Notes: generated by a model not told the origin, from the sequence alone. DNA of 64,000 bases from Gammaproteobacteria bacterium (GCA_027013145.1 JALUXX010000016.1:148983-212982), one strand, 5' to 3'; numbered from the stretch's first letter, positions 38,525 through 48,361 are shown. Made by a program: numbers and translations.

Positions 38525-40384
38525 ATGATCAACCGCTACCCCCTGTGGAAGTATCTGCTGATCCTCGGCGTGCTGCTGGTCGGTACGCTCTACGCGCTGC
38601 CCAACCTCTACGGCCAGGATCCCGCAGTGCAGATCTCCTCCACGCGCGGCGAACCGGTCACCGCGCAGATCCGCGACAAGGCGGTGGCAGTGCTCGAGAA
38701 GGCCAACGTCCGCTACAAGTCGGTCACCGAGCACGACGGGCGCCTGCTGATCCGCTTCCATGACTCGGAGGCCCAGCTTCGTGCCCGCGACCTGCTGGAG
38801 GTCGCGCTCGGATCGGACTATGTGGTCGCCCTGAACCTCGCCCCGTCCACCCCGGCGTGGCTGCGGGCCATCAACGCCCGGCCGATGTATCTCGGTCTGG
38901 ACCTGCGCGGCGGGGTCCATTTCCTGATGTCCGTGGACATGCGCACAGCGATCAAGCAGGCCCTCGAGCGTCATGTCGGGGATCTGCGCACCCTGCTGCG
39001 GGACAAGCGGATCCGTTATCTGGACGTCTCCCGGGCGAAAGACGCGATCGAGATGCGCTTCCGCGACGCCCGCGACCTCGATCGGGCGCGCGCGCTCATC
39101 GCGCAGAAGGAACCGAATCTGGTGTTGAGCACGCCCTCGGGGCAGGGCGGCTTCTTTCTGCGCGCGGTCCTGAGTCCCCAGGATTTGACCAAGATACGCG
39201 ATTTTGCGGTGCAGCAGAACATCACGACGCTGCGCAACCGCATCAACGAGCTCGGCGTCACCGAGCCGATCATCCAGCAGCAGGGGCGGGACCGCATCGT
39301 CGTCGAGCTGCCCGGCGTGCAGGACACCGCGCGCGCGAAGGAGATCATCGGCGCGACCGCAACCCTGGAGTTTCATCTCGTCGACGAGGAGCACAGCGTC
39401 GCGGACGCCGTTTCCACCGGCCACGTCCCCCCCGGCGACCGGATCTACTACGATCGCCAGCACCGCCCCATCCTGCTCCTGCGCCGCGTGATCATCACCG
39501 GCGACCAGATCACCGATGCCTCCTCCGGCCTCGACCAGCAGAGCGGTCAGCCGGCGGTGTTCATCACCCTGGACGGTCGCGGCGCGCGGATCATGGAGGA
39601 CACCACGGCCAAGAACATCGGCCGGCGCATGGCGGTGGTGTTCATCGAGAACAAGGTCACCACCCACATGAAGAACGGCAAGCCCGTACGGGTGACGCGT
39701 CGGGTCGAGCAGGTCATTAACGTGGCCGTGATCCGCGACCGCTTCGGCCGCCGTTTCCAGATCACCGGCCTGGACAGCCCCCAGGAGGCGCGCAACCTCG
39801 CCCTCCTGTTGCGCGCGGGGGCGCTGGCCGCGCCGATGCAGATCATCGAGGAGCGCACCATCGGTCCGAGCCTCGGGCAGGCGAACATCCGTCAGGGTTT
39901 CGAGGCCGTCGTGGTCGGATTCGTGGTCGTGCTGGTGTTCATGGCCGTCTACTATCGCGCGTTCGGCCTGATGGCCGACCTCGCCCTGTTCTTCAATCTG
40001 GTGCTGGTGGTCGCATTGCTCTCGCTGCTGCAGGCGACGCTGACGATGCCGGGCATCGCCGGCATCGTGCTCACAGTGGGCATGGCGGTCGACGCCAACG
40101 TGCTCATTTACGAGCGCATACGCGAGGAGTTGCGCAACGGCAACACACCGCAGGCGAGCATCCACGCCGGCTACGAGAAGGCGTTCTCGACCATCGCCGA
40201 CGCCAACATCACCACGCTGATCGCCGCCGTGGTGCTCTTCGGTTTCGGTACCGGGCCGGTGAAGGGCTTCGCCGTCACGCTCTCGCTCGGTATCCTGACC
40301 TCGATGTTCACCGCGATCATGGGCACCCGCGCGATCACCAACCTGCTCTACGGCGGGCGCCGGGTCAAGCGGCTCTCCATCTGA
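38525..40384 (+). CDS. secD: Protein translocase subunit SecD
   Basis: SecD, 619 residues, uses the proton gradient to pull proteins through SecYEG. After an N-terminal helix the periplasmic region contains LGLDLRGGVHFLMSVD (about 120), and the first periplasmic fold ends near residue 440. Five more helices follow, with GFEAVVVGFVVVLVFM, GMAVDANVLIYERIREELRNG and the GTGPVKGFAVTLSLGILTSM region. The length matches E. coli SecD (615). Confidence 0.97.
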   Translation: MINRYPLWKYLLILGVLLVGTLYALPNLYGQDPAVQISSTRGEPVTAQIRDKAVAVLEKANVRYKSVTEHDGRLLIRFHDSEAQLRARDLLEVALGSDYVVALNLAPSTPAWLRAINARPMYLGLDLRGGVHFLMSVDMRTAIKQALERHVGDLRTLLRDKRIRYLDVSRAKDAIEMRFRDARDLDRARALIAQKEPNLVLSTPSGQGGFFLRAVLSPQDLTKIRDFAVQQNITTLRNRINELGVTEPIIQQQGRDRIVVELPGVQDTARAKEIIGATATLEFHLVDEEHSVADAVSTGHVPPGDRIYYDRQHRPILLLRRVIITGDQITDASSGLDQQSGQPAVFITLDGRGARIMEDTTAKNIGRRMAVVFIENKVTTHMKNGKPVRVTRRVEQVINVAVIRDRFGRRFQITGLDSPQEARNLALLLRAGALAAPMQIIEERTIGPSLGQANIRQGFEAVVVGFVVVLVFMAVYYRAFGLMADLALFFNLVLVVALLSLLQATLTMPGIAGIVLTVGMAVDANVLIYERIREELRNGNTPQASIHAGYEKAFSTIADANITTLIAAVVLFGFGTGPVKGFAVTLSLGILTSMFTAIMGTRAITNLLYGGRRVKRLSI

Positions 40385-40395
40385 GGCACGGCATC

Positions 40396-41334
40396 ATGGA
40401 ATTCTTCAAATCCACGCTCAATATCGACTTCATGGGCAAGCGGGTGTGGATGGCCGGGTTCTCGGTCGTCACCATCATCATCAGCCTGGTCTCGCTGTCG
40501 ACGCAGTGGCTGAACCTGGGCCTGGATTTCACCGGCGGTACCCTGATCGAAGTCCGATATCCGCATTCGGTGGAGCTGCCCGGGGTGCGCCGCACGCTCG
40601 CCACGGCGGGTTTTCCGCAGGCCGTCGTGCAGCATCTCGGGAGCGCGCGCGACGTGCTCGTGCGCGTGCCGCCCCACGGCAAGGAGTCGAGCGCCGACCT
40701 GAGCAATCAGGTATTGGCGGCGCTGCAGAAGGAAGCCGGTGCGAAGCTCGATCTCAAGCGGGTCGAATTCGTCGGGCCCCAGGTGGGATCCGAGCTCGCC
40801 GAGAAGGGCGGGCTGGCCATGCTCTACGCCCTGCTCGGGATCCTGGTCTATGTCGCGCTGCGTTTCGAGTGGCGCCTGTCGCTGGGGGCGGTGCTCGCCA
40901 CCGTGCACGATACCATTTTCACGCTCGGCTTCTTCTCGGTGTTCCGTATCCCGTTCAACCTGACGGTGCTGGCGGCCGTGCTGGCGGTGATCGGCTATTC
41001 CCTCAACGACACCATCGTCGTCTTCGACCGGATCCGTGAGAATTTCCGGCGCATGCGCAAGGCGGATACGGTGGAGGTGATGAATTCCGCCATCAACCAG
41101 ACCCTCTCGCGTACGATCATGACCAGCCTGCTGACGATGCTGGTGGTGGTGACGCTGTTCTTCCTCGGCGGGGAGGTCGTGCACGGATTTTCCATCGCGC
41201 TGATCGTTGGCATCTGCATCGGGACCTTCTCCTCGATCTACGTCGCGAGTCCGCTGGCGATGTGGCTCGGCGTGAGCCGGGCGGACCTGATGCCGGTGCG
41301 CAAGGAGATGACCGAGGCCGACCGGCGGCCCTGA
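40396..41334 (+). CDS. secF: Protein translocase subunit SecF
   Basis: SecF, 312 residues, is the partner of SecD. It has GLDFTGGTLIEVRY after the first helix, a periplasmic P4 domain, then helices containing GYSLNDTIVVFDRIRENFR and NQTLSRTIMTSLLTMLVV. It starts 12 nt after secD and ends near the convergent suhB. Confidence 0.97.
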   Translation: MEFFKSTLNIDFMGKRVWMAGFSVVTIIISLVSLSTQWLNLGLDFTGGTLIEVRYPHSVELPGVRRTLATAGFPQAVVQHLGSARDVLVRVPPHGKESSADLSNQVLAALQKEAGAKLDLKRVEFVGPQVGSELAEKGGLAMLYALLGILVYVALRFEWRLSLGAVLATVHDTIFTLGFFSVFRIPFNLTVLAAVLAVIGYSLNDTIVVFDRIRENFRRMRKADTVEVMNSAINQTLSRTIMTSLLTMLVVVTLFFLGGEVVHGFSIALIVGICIGTFSSIYVASPLAMWLGVSRADLMPVRKEMTEADRRP

Positions 41335-41353
41335 CCACGGCCGGGGCGGGCGT

Positions 41354-42154
41354 TCAGCGTTGCAGGGCGGGGCCGCGGTGCGGGGCGATCGCCCCCACCA
41401 GGGCGCGAAAGACCTTGGGCGGTCCGGCGATGACGTTGCCGGTCGTGAGGTAGTCCTCGCCGGCGGAGAAGTCGCCGACAAGCCCGCCGGCCTCGCGGAT
41501 CAGCAGGGTCCCGGCCGCCATGTCCCATTCCTTGAGCCCGATTTCCCAGAATCCGTCGAGTCGACCGGCCGCGACGTAGGCGAGATCCAGCGCCGCGGCG
41601 CCGGCGCGGCGCAGATCGGAGGCCTCGGTGAGCAGCGTACGAAACATCGCGAGATAGGCGTCGAGATGGTTTGGATGCTTGAACGGGAAGCCGGTCCCGA
41701 TCAGTGCGCCGCCCAGGCCCTGACGGCGGCTCACGCGGATGCGGCGATCGTCGAGACGCGCACCCTCGCCGTGGCCGGCGGCGAACAGTTCCTGACGCAG
41801 CGGATCGTAGACGACGCCCTGTTCCACCCGGCCCCGGGATTTGAGGGCGATGGAGACGGCGTACTGCGGGAATCCGTGCAGGAAGTTGGTGGTCCCGTCC
41901 AGGGGGTCGATGACCCACACGTGCTCGTCGCGGCCCGGCTGTTCGCCGGTCTCCTCGGCGAGGATCCCGTGCCCGGGGTAGGCGCGGCGCAGGATGCGGA
42001 TGATCTCCTGCTCGGCCATGCGATCGACCTCGGTGACGAAGTCGTTGCGGGCCTTCGTGGTGACGGCCAGGCCGTCGACGCGCTCGATGTAGCGCACGAT
42101 CAGGTTGCCGGCGCTGCGAGCGGCGCGGATCGCGATGTTCAGTGCCGGGTTCAT
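41354..42154 (-). CDS. suhB: Inositol-1-monophosphatase SuhB
   Basis: A 266-residue inositol monophosphatase family protein. Metal-site segments ILAEETG, WVIDPLDGTTNFLHG and WDMAAGTLLIREAGG are intact. In E. coli SuhB also works in rRNA transcription antitermination complexes. It is divergent from trmJ, as in E. coli, which supports the orthology. Confidence 0.95.
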   Translation of the reverse strand: MNPALNIAIRAARSAGNLIVRYIERVDGLAVTTKARNDFVTEVDRMAEQEIIRILRRAYPGHGILAEETGEQPGRDEHVWVIDPLDGTTNFLHGFPQYAVSIALKSRGRVEQGVVYDPLRQELFAAGHGEGARLDDRRIRVSRRQGLGGALIGTGFPFKHPNHLDAYLAMFRTLLTEASDLRRAGAAALDLAYVAAGRLDGFWEIGLKEWDMAAGTLLIREAGGLVGDFSAGEDYLTTGNVIAGPPKVFRALVGAIAPHRGPALQR

Positions 42155-42282
42155 CGGCGGTCGGTTCCGTGCGAATCGGGTGCGGCGCCGGGAGCGGGCC
42201 CGGGACGCCGCGCCGTCTGTACCGGGGGCGCGCTCAGGATAGCAGAGAATAGGCTCCGGGTGCGCGCGGAGGGCGCCCAGTC

Positions 42283-43020
42283 GTGGAAACCATCCTGAAC
42301 AATCTCCACATCGTGCTCGTCGGCACCAGTCATCCGGGCAACATCGGGGGCGCTGCCCGGGCGATGAAGAACATGGGGCTGAGCGGTCTGCGCCTCGTGC
42401 GCCCGGCGCGCTTCCCGAGCGCCGAGGCCACCGCCCGCGCCTCCGGCGCCGACGACGTGCTCGCCGCCGCGGCCTGCCACGCGACGCTGAGCGCGGCGGT
42501 GGCGGACTGCACCCTGGTGCTGGGCACCAGCGCCCGCAGCCGCAGTCTGCCCTGGCCGACGCTGGATGCGCGGGCGGCCGCGCGGCGTGCCGCGGACGCG
42601 GCGCGCCACGGCCCCGTGGCCATCGTGTTCGGGTGCGAGCAGTCGGGGCTGAGCAACGAGGAACTGGCGCATTGTGCCGCCGTGGTGTCCATTCCCGCCG
42701 ATCCGGTGTACAGTTCCCTGAATCTGGCCGCCGCGGTGCAGATCCTGGCCTATGAACTGCGCCTGGCGGCGGGGGCGCCCGGCGTCGCGGCGTCTGCGCC
42801 GGACGCGGACAGCGCGCCGGCGCCCGCCGCGGACCTCGAACGCCTCTACGAACACCTCGAGGCGGTGCTGGTGCAGGTGGGCTTCCTCGATCCGTCCAAT
42901 CCGCGCCACACGATGCGGCGTCTGCGACGCTTGTTGGGACGCGCGGGTCCGGACCGCAACGAGGTGGCGATCCTGCGCGGAATCCTCACCGCCGTGCAGT
43001 CGCGCTGCGGCCGTGGGTGA
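42283..43020 (+). CDS. trmJ: tRNA (cytidine/uridine-2'-O-)-methyltransferase TrmJ
   Basis: A 245-residue SPOUT methyltransferase that modifies position 32 of certain tRNAs. Family segments are VLVGTSHPGNIGGAARAMKN at the start, IVFGCEQSGLSNEEL near 110-125, and IPADPVYSSLNLAAAVQILAYE. The C-terminal helical extension carries FLDPSNPRHTMRRLRRLLGR. The start is GTG. Confidence 0.95.
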   Translation: METILNNLHIVLVGTSHPGNIGGAARAMKNMGLSGLRLVRPARFPSAEATARASGADDVLAAAACHATLSAAVADCTLVLGTSARSRSLPWPTLDARAAARRAADAARHGPVAIVFGCEQSGLSNEELAHCAAVVSIPADPVYSSLNLAAAVQILAYELRLAAGAPGVAASAPDADSAPAPAADLERLYEHLEAVLVQVGFLDPSNPRHTMRRLRRLLGRAGPDRNEVAILRGILTAVQSRCGRG

Positions 43021-43090
43021 AGGCGCGTCGCTGTGGTGAAGGTCCGCCGCTTTCAAGAACCGTCGATGGCGCCGTTTCGGGAAGCCCGCG

Positions 43091-43918
43091 ATGTTTGAAC
43101 GCCTGCGCGAGGACATTCGCTGCGTATTCGACCGCGATCCCGCGGCGCGTACCGTATTCGAGGTACTCACGACCTATCCGGGGGTGCATGCGGTCCTCTT
43201 TCACCGCGCCGCCCATCGATTGTGGAATGCCGGTCTGCGGTGGCCGGCGCGCTGGCTCTCGGCGCTCTCGCGCTGGTTGACCGGGATCGAGATCCACCCC
43301 GGTGCGCAGATCGGCCGGCGCTTCTTCATCGACCACGGCATGGGGGTGGTCATCGGCGAGACGGCCGAGATCGGCGATGACTGCACGCTCTATCACGGTG
43401 TGACGCTCGGCGGGACGACCTGGGAGAAGGGCAAGCGCCATCCGACGCTCGGGCGCGACGTGGTCGTCGGCGCCGGTGCCAAGGTCCTCGGTCCGATCCG
43501 GGTGGGGGACGGGGCGCGCATCGGCTCCAACGCCGTGGTGGTCAAGGATATCCCCGCCGGTGCGACGGTCGTCGGGGTGCCGGGCCACGTCGTGCGGCGC
43601 GACGATCCGGGGCGCGATGCGGACCGGCGTGCCTTCGCCGAGCGGATCGGATTCGACTCCTACGGGACGACGCGCGACATGCCCGACCCGGTCGCGCATG
43701 CGGTCAACTGCATGCTGGACCACATCCAGGCCATGGACCGGCGCATGGAGGCGATGTGCGCCGCGTTGAAGTCCCTCGGCACGGAGCTGGCCGATGTGCA
43801 CGTCCCCGATCTCGGCCCCTGCGAGATCCGCTCCGGGGCGGGCGAGGCGGACCGGCGGGCGGACGGTTCCGAGGCGCCGGAAGGGGAGGACTGGGCCCGG
43901 CAGGAGCGCCTCGAATAG
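43091..43918 (+). CDS. cysE: Serine O-acetyltransferase CysE
   Basis: CysE, 275 residues, makes O-acetylserine for cysteine synthesis. The short form begins [25 protein letters not shown]. The hexapeptide-repeat helix holds [24 protein letters not shown], the LYHGVTLGG segment and [14 protein letters not shown]. The last 50 residues are charged and variable. It lies directly before iscR, so cysteine supply and Fe-S assembly genes are neighbours. Confidence 0.95.
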   Translation: MFERLREDIRCVFDRDPAARTVFEVLTTYPGVHAVLFHRAAHRLWNAGLRWPARWLSALSRWLTGIEIHPGAQIGRRFFIDHGMGVVIGETAEIGDDCTLYHGVTLGGTTWEKGKRHPTLGRDVVVGAGAKVLGPIRVGDGARIGSNAVVVKDIPAGATVVGVPGHVVRRDDPGRDADRRAFAERIGFDSYGTTRDMPDPVAHAVNCMLDHIQAMDRRMEAMCAALKSLGTELADVHVPDLGPCEIRSGAGEADRRADGSEAPEGEDWARQERLE

Positions 43919-43972
43919 ACCGCGGCCCCGGCCGCCCCCGCGGGCGTGCCCCGGGGGCGTCGCCCGGGGCCG

Positions 43973-44004
43973 TCCGGGCGGTTTCCGGGCGGTTTCCGGG
44001 CGGG
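43973..44004. repeat. Tandem 11-bp repeat upstream of iscR
   Basis: TCCGGGCGGTT occurs at 43973 and 43984, and a third partial copy (TCCGGGCGG) at 43995. It ends just before the IscR box. GC-rich inverted repeats (CCCCGGGGGC and GCCCGGGGC, 43939-43970) precede it and may end cysE transcription. Confidence 0.7.
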
Positions 44005-44005
44005 A

Positions 44006-44039
44006 ATAGTTGACCATTTTAAATGGTTATGGGTATGCT
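44006..44039 (+). promoter_or_regulatory. iscR promoter with IscR type 1 binding site
   Basis: TTGACC (44010-44015), 18 nt, TATGCT (44034-44039) form the promoter. The 25 bp at 44006-44030 match the geometry of the E. coli IscR type 1 site: it begins ATAGTTGACC, has a 5-bp AT centre and ends AAATGGTTAT. The box covers the -35 element, which fits autorepression by [2Fe-2S]-IscR. The AT content stands out from the GC-rich flanks. Confidence 0.75.
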
Positions 44040-44154
44040 GGAATGGTGAGGCGCCGGCCACAGGCGCCGGAGTGAGGGTCGGAGCGATGGGGGTATCTCG
44101 ACAGGCAGGGGCGGGCGGTGCGGACCGGGCGCGGTGCCGGAGCGGAGTGCGGCG

Positions 44155-44661
44155 ATGCGGCTGACCACCAAGGGTCGCTACGCCGTGACCGCGATGCTGG
44201 ATCTCGCCATCCATTCGCGCGCCGAGCCGGTGACGCTGGCCGACATCTCGCGACGTCAGGGCATCTCGCTGTCCTATCTCGAACAGTTGTTCGCCCGCCT
44301 GCGCCGTGCCGCGCTGGTCGACAGCGTCCGGGGGCCGGGCGGGGGCTACCGTCTGAGCCGCGAACCGGCGCGCATCGCCGTCGCCGAGGTGATCCTCGCC
44401 GTCGACGAGAAGGTGGACAGCACGCGTTGCGGCGGACTGGCCAATTGCCAGGACAACGAGCGATGCCTGACGCACGAGCTGTGGGTCGAACTGAGCTCCC
44501 GCATCGAGGAGTTCCTGAGCGGGGTCACGCTCGGCGAGCTGATGGCGCGGCGTGACGTGCGCGAGGTTGCGGAGCGGCAGGACCGGCGTCACGGCTGCCT
44601 GCGCGAGTCGTCCGAGTTCGCTGAGGCCGGCGCCGCGGTGCGCGTGGCGCCGCGCGGCTGA
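44155..44661 (+). CDS. iscR: Fe-S cluster regulator IscR
   Basis: IscR, 168 residues, is an Rrf2-family regulator that senses Fe-S demand. The winged helix starts [18 protein letters not shown]. The cluster ligands fall at C92, C98, C104 and H107, exactly as in E. coli. An upstream in-frame ATG at 44134 would add seven unusual residues, so I use 44155. iscS follows after 25 nt. Confidence 0.96.
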   Translation: MRLTTKGRYAVTAMLDLAIHSRAEPVTLADISRRQGISLSYLEQLFARLRRAALVDSVRGPGGGYRLSREPARIAVAEVILAVDEKVDSTRCGGLANCQDNERCLTHELWVELSSRIEEFLSGVTLGELMARRDVREVAERQDRRHGCLRESSEFAEAGAAVRVAPRG

Positions 44662-44686
44662 GCCGCGCCGGTTCCCGACCGCCCCC

Positions 44687-45835
44687 GTGGCCGTCTACCT
44701 CGACTTCAACGCCACTACGCCGGTGGATCCGCGGGTGGTGGAGGCGATGCTGCCACATCTCGCGGGCCCCGCGGGCAATCCCTCCAGCGTGCACCGCTTC
44801 GGGCGCGCGGCGCGCGCGGCGCTCGAGCAGGCGCGCGCGCAGGTCGCGGCGCTGGTCGGGGCACAACCGGATCAGGTGATCTTCACGAGCGGCGGGACGG
44901 AGGCCAACAACCTCGCGATCCGCGGCGTTCACCCCGCCGGCGCGCGGGATGCGCCGATCGCCGTGAGTGCGGTGGAACACGCCTCGGTGCTCGCCGCGGC
45001 GCGGCGCCGGCAGCGCCACGGACGCGCGGTGCGCACCCTGGAGGTGGACGCCGGGGGCCGCGTCCGGATCCAGTCCGTGCGCGACGCGCTCGAGGCCGGC
45101 GCCGTGCTGCTGTCGGTGATGTGGGCCAACAACGAGACCGGCGTCTTGCAACCGGTGGCGGAGATCGCCGCGCTGGCCCGCGCCGCGGGGGCGATCCTGC
45201 ACACCGACGCGGTGCAGGCCGCGGGCAAGGTGCCGGTGGACTTTCCCTCCAGCGGCGTGCATTTGATGACGCTCTCCGCGCACAAGATCTACGGCCCCCA
45301 GGGTGTCGGCGCCCTGATCGCGGACGCGGCGGTGGATCTGGCGCCGCTGGTGGAGGGCGGCGGGCAGGAGCGCGGCCGACGGGGCGGCACGGAGAACCTG
45401 GCCGGGATCGTCGGCTTCGGCGCTGCCGCCGAGCTGGCGCGCCGCGAGCGGGAGGCGCGCGCGACGCGCATGCGCGGGTTGCGCGACGCGCTCGAGCGCG
45501 CGCTGGCGCAGCGGCCCGGGACGGTGGTGTTCGCCGCCGACGCCGAGCGGCTGCCGAACACCGTTCAGTTCGCCGTCTCCGGGATCGCGGGCGAGACGCT
45601 GGTGCTGGAACTGGACCGGGCGGGCGTGGCGGTGTCGAGCGGCTCGGCCTGCCACAGCGGACGCGCCGAGCCGAGCCACGTGCTCGCCGCCATGGGCGTG
45701 GCGCGCGAGACCGCCTACGGGGCCGTCCGGGTGAGCTTCGGGGCGGAATCCGGCCCGGCGGATCTGGACGCCCTGCTGCAGGGCCTGGACGCGGCCTGCG
45801 CGCGCCTGGCGGCGGGTGCGCGCGCCGTGCCCTGA
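44687..45835 (+). CDS. iscS: Cysteine desulfurase IscS/NifS type
   Basis: A 382-residue pyridoxal phosphate enzyme that supplies sulfur for clusters. It starts GTG (VAVYLDFNATTPVDP). The Lys is near 199 (LSAHKIYGPQG), and the catalytic Cys near 322 lies in SSGSACHSGRAEPSHVL, a group I loop. The length is slightly below E. coli IscS (404). iscU, hscB, hscA and fdx are not next to it, so the scaffold partner must be elsewhere or be replaced. Confidence 0.92.
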   Translation: MAVYLDFNATTPVDPRVVEAMLPHLAGPAGNPSSVHRFGRAARAALEQARAQVAALVGAQPDQVIFTSGGTEANNLAIRGVHPAGARDAPIAVSAVEHASVLAAARRRQRHGRAVRTLEVDAGGRVRIQSVRDALEAGAVLLSVMWANNETGVLQPVAEIAALARAAGAILHTDAVQAAGKVPVDFPSSGVHLMTLSAHKIYGPQGVGALIADAAVDLAPLVEGGGQERGRRGGTENLAGIVGFGAAAELARREREARATRMRGLRDALERALAQRPGTVVFAADAERLPNTVQFAVSGIAGETLVLELDRAGVAVSSGSACHSGRAEPSHVLAAMGVARETAYGAVRVSFGAESGPADLDALLQGLDAACARLAAGARAVP

Positions 45836-45841
45836 TCGCCC

Positions 45842-45870
45842 TTGTATCTGTTCCCCATAGGCCTTATTTT
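45842..45870 (+). promoter_or_regulatory. Possible promoter before iscA, with flanking inverted repeat
   Basis: TTGTAT (45842-45847), 17 nt, TATTTT (45865-45870). An inverted repeat, TATCTGTT (45845-45852) and AACAGATA (45874-45881), brackets the core. The segment is AT-rich between GC-rich genes. The sequence is suggestive, but no factor can be named. Confidence 0.4.
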
Positions 45871-45969
45871 ATAAACAGATAGCGGACGAAGCCCGGGACC
45901 GTCGCGGGTGCGGCGGCGCGGGCGTGTACGCGACCGGCCGCGGCCGGTGGGAAATTCGAGGTGATGGAC

Positions 45970-46293
45970 ATGGCGATTTCACTGACCGAGGCGGCCGCAG
46001 GGCGCATCCGCCAGATGCTCGAGCGGCGCGGACGCGGTCTGGGGCTGCGTCTGGGGATCCGCAAATCCGGCTGCTCCGGCTTTGCCTACGATCTGGACTA
46101 TGCCGACGAGGTCGGTGCGGACGATACCGTCTTCGAGGAGTTCGGTGTCAAGGTGGTGGTCGATCGCGACAGCCTCGGCGCCCTCGACGGGACGGTGGTC
46201 GACTACGCGCGCGACGGTCTCAACGAGAACTTCCGTTTTCGCAACCCGAACGTCAAGAACGAGTGCGGGTGCGGCGAGAGCTTCAGCGTCTGA
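45970..46293 (+). CDS. iscA: A-type Fe-S carrier protein (IscA/HesB family)
   Basis: A 107-residue A-type carrier. The three cluster Cys are in SGCSGFAY and [25 protein letters not shown] resembles IscA more than ErpA, but the family members are hard to separate. I chose the ATG at 45970 because GAGG at 45958-45961 is 8 nt upstream; GTG 45961 and ATG 45964 lie too close to it. It lies 134 nt after iscS. Confidence 0.9.
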   Translation: MAISLTEAAAGRIRQMLERRGRGLGLRLGIRKSGCSGFAYDLDYADEVGADDTVFEEFGVKVVVDRDSLGALDGTVVDYARDGLNENFRFRNPNVKNECGCGESFSV

Positions 46294-46341
46294 AGTCGGC
46301 TCCGACCGCCGCCGGCGGCCCGGTTCGGGGATTCCACCTCT

Positions 46342-46369
46342 TTGAGGGTGTTCCTCGCGGTCCTATAAT
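46342..46369 (+). promoter_or_regulatory. Promoter of the rlmN-pilF-rodZ operon
   Basis: TTGAGG (46342-46347), 16 nt, then a perfect TATAAT (46364-46369), about 60 nt before the rlmN start. It is the best sigma-70 match in this part of the window. Confidence 0.65.
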
Positions 46370-46427
46370 GGTCCGCGTTTCGGCGGGCGTGGACCGCGCC
46401 CCGTACGGCTGCGGAGACGAGGCGGGG

Positions 46428-47567
46428 ATGACTGCGGTGAGCGAAGCTCGGGTTGCGCCGCCGGACGTAGCGGCCGGGCGCATCAATCTGCTCGGTCTGG
46501 ATCGTGCGGGCCTCGAGGCGTTCTTCGCCGCGCGCGGCGAACGCGGATTTCGCGCCGCGCAGCTCCTGCAATGGGTCCACCAGCGCGGCGTGACCGACTT
46601 CGCCGCCATGAGCGATCTGAGTAAGTCGCTGCGCGCGCGCCTCGCCGAGGAGTGCCTCGTACGCGCACCCGAGCCGATGGCGGAACGGGTATCGGCCGAC
46701 GGCACCCACAAGTGGCTGATGCGCCTGGACGACGGCAACGCCGTGGAGACCGTCTTCATCCCCGAACCCGAGCGCGCCACGTTGTGCATCTCCAGCCAGG
46801 TCGGCTGTTCGCTCAACTGCCGCTTCTGCTCCACGGCCCGTCAGGGTTTCAACCGCAACCTGACTGCGGCGGAGATCGTCGGTCAGGTCTGGAGTGCGCG
46901 GCGCCGCCTCGCGCAGCTCGATCCGCCGCGGCGCCTGAGCAACGTCGTGCTCATGGGGATGGGCGAACCGCTCCTCAACTTCGCCAACGTCGTGCCGGCG
47001 CTGCGCCTGCTCGTCGAGGATCTGGCCTACGGGCTGTCGAAGCGGCGCGTCACGCTGAGCACTGCGGGCCTGGTGCCGATGATCGACGCGCTGCGCGACG
47101 CCTGCGACGTGAGCCTCGCGGTATCGCTGCACGCCCCCGACGACGCGTTACGCGACGCGCTCGTGCCGCTGAACCGCAAGTATCCGATCGCAGTCCTGCT
47201 CGACGCCTGTCGGCGTTACGTGGCCGGTCGGCCGCACCGGCGGGTGACCTTCGAGTATGTGATGCTCGACGGGGTGAACGATTCCGCGACCCACGCGCGC
47301 GCCCTGGCGCGTCTGTTGCGCGACATCCCGGCGAAGGTGAATCTGATCCCCTTCAATCCGTTTCCCGACGCCGGGTACCGTTGTTCCCCGCCGCCGGTCA
47401 TCGACGCCTTTCGGGCGATACTGACGGCGGCGGGACTGGTGACGGTGACGCGTACGACACGCGGCGACGACATCGACGCCGCCTGCGGGCAGCTCGTGGG
47501 ACGCGTGCGTGATCGCACGCGCCGCAGCCGCGGCACCGCCATCCCTGTTGCGGAGTACAGCCGATGA
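46428..47567 (+). CDS. rlmN: Dual-specificity 23S rRNA/tRNA adenine-C2 methyltransferase RlmN
   Basis: RlmN, 379 residues, methylates A2503 of 23S rRNA and A37 of some tRNAs. The radical SAM cluster Cys are C127, C131 and C134 (CSLNCRFC). The second catalytic Cys is C353 in [21 protein letters not shown] and [10 protein letters not shown] are family segments. I start at the ATG after GGCGGGG; the frame upstream is shadow. It overlaps pilF by 4 nt. Confidence 0.96.
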   Translation: MTAVSEARVAPPDVAAGRINLLGLDRAGLEAFFAARGERGFRAAQLLQWVHQRGVTDFAAMSDLSKSLRARLAEECLVRAPEPMAERVSADGTHKWLMRLDDGNAVETVFIPEPERATLCISSQVGCSLNCRFCSTARQGFNRNLTAAEIVGQVWSARRRLAQLDPPRRLSNVVLMGMGEPLLNFANVVPALRLLVEDLAYGLSKRRVTLSTAGLVPMIDALRDACDVSLAVSLHAPDDALRDALVPLNRKYPIAVLLDACRRYVAGRPHRRVTFEYVMLDGVNDSATHARALARLLRDIPAKVNLIPFNPFPDAGYRCSPPPVIDAFRAILTAAGLVTVTRTTRGDDIDAACGQLVGRVRDRTRRSRGTAIPVAEYSR

Positions 47568-48361
47568 GTCGCATGCTGCGCCGTTGCGTCGCCGGGTTGG
47601 TGCTGGGGGTGGGGGCGGCCGCCGCGCTCTCCGGGTGCGGGACCACGCAGGACTTCCGCCATGTCAGCGGCCATCAGAGCAAGGCCGCCGTCATCAACAC
47701 CCAGCTCGGTATCGCCTATATGGGGGAGAACCGGCTCCAACTTGCCGAGGAATCCCTGAAGAAGGCGATCGAACAGGATCCCGACCTGGTGCTGGCCCAG
47801 GACGCCATCGCGGTGCTCTACGAGCGCCTCGGGGAGTACGACAAGGCGGGACGCCACTTCCGCCGCGCCGTCGACCTCGATCCGAAGAACTCCAACGCGC
47901 AGAACAACTACGGCGCGTTCCTGTGCCGGCGCGGCCGGGTCAAGGATGCCGAGGCCCACTTCCGCGCGGCGCTCGCCAATCCCCTCTACACGCAGCCCGA
48001 GCAGGCCTGGTACAACTGGGGTTACTGCGCGGCCAGGACCGGCGATGACGCCAAGGCCGAGACCTACCTGCGTCGCGCCCTCCAGTATCAACCGAAGTTC
48101 GCCCCCGCCCTGTTCGCGATGGCGCGCCTGAGCTATCGCCAGAAGCGCTGGTTGCAGGCGCGGGCGTACATGGAGCGTTATCAGGCGGTGGCCCGGAATA
48201 CCCCCGAGAGCCTGTGGCTCGCCCTCCGCATCGAGCGCAAACTGGGGGACCGCGACGCGGTGGCCAGTTACGCCCTGCTGCTGAAGTCGAAGTACCCGGA
48301 CTCCGCGGAGACGCAAAAACTCCTCGAATCCGAAGCGAATGGTCGAGCGTCCGGACAGTAA
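47564..48361 (+). CDS. pilF: Type IV pilus biogenesis lipoprotein PilF
   Basis: PilF, 265 residues, is the pilotin that carries PilQ to the outer membrane. A lipoprotein signal ends at LSGC (Cys 25). Tetratricopeptide repeats follow ([60 protein letters not shown]). It sits between rlmN and rodZ as in most gammaproteobacteria. Confidence 0.94.
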   Translation: MSRMLRRCVAGLVLGVGAAAALSGCGTTQDFRHVSGHQSKAAVINTQLGIAYMGENRLQLAEESLKKAIEQDPDLVLAQDAIAVLYERLGEYDKAGRHFRRAVDLDPKNSNAQNNYGAFLCRRGRVKDAEAHFRAALANPLYTQPEQAWYNWGYCAARTGDDAKAETYLRRALQYQPKFAPALFAMARLSYRQKRWLQARAYMERYQAVARNTPESLWLALRIERKLGDRDAVASYALLLKSKYPDSAETQKLLESEANGRASGQ

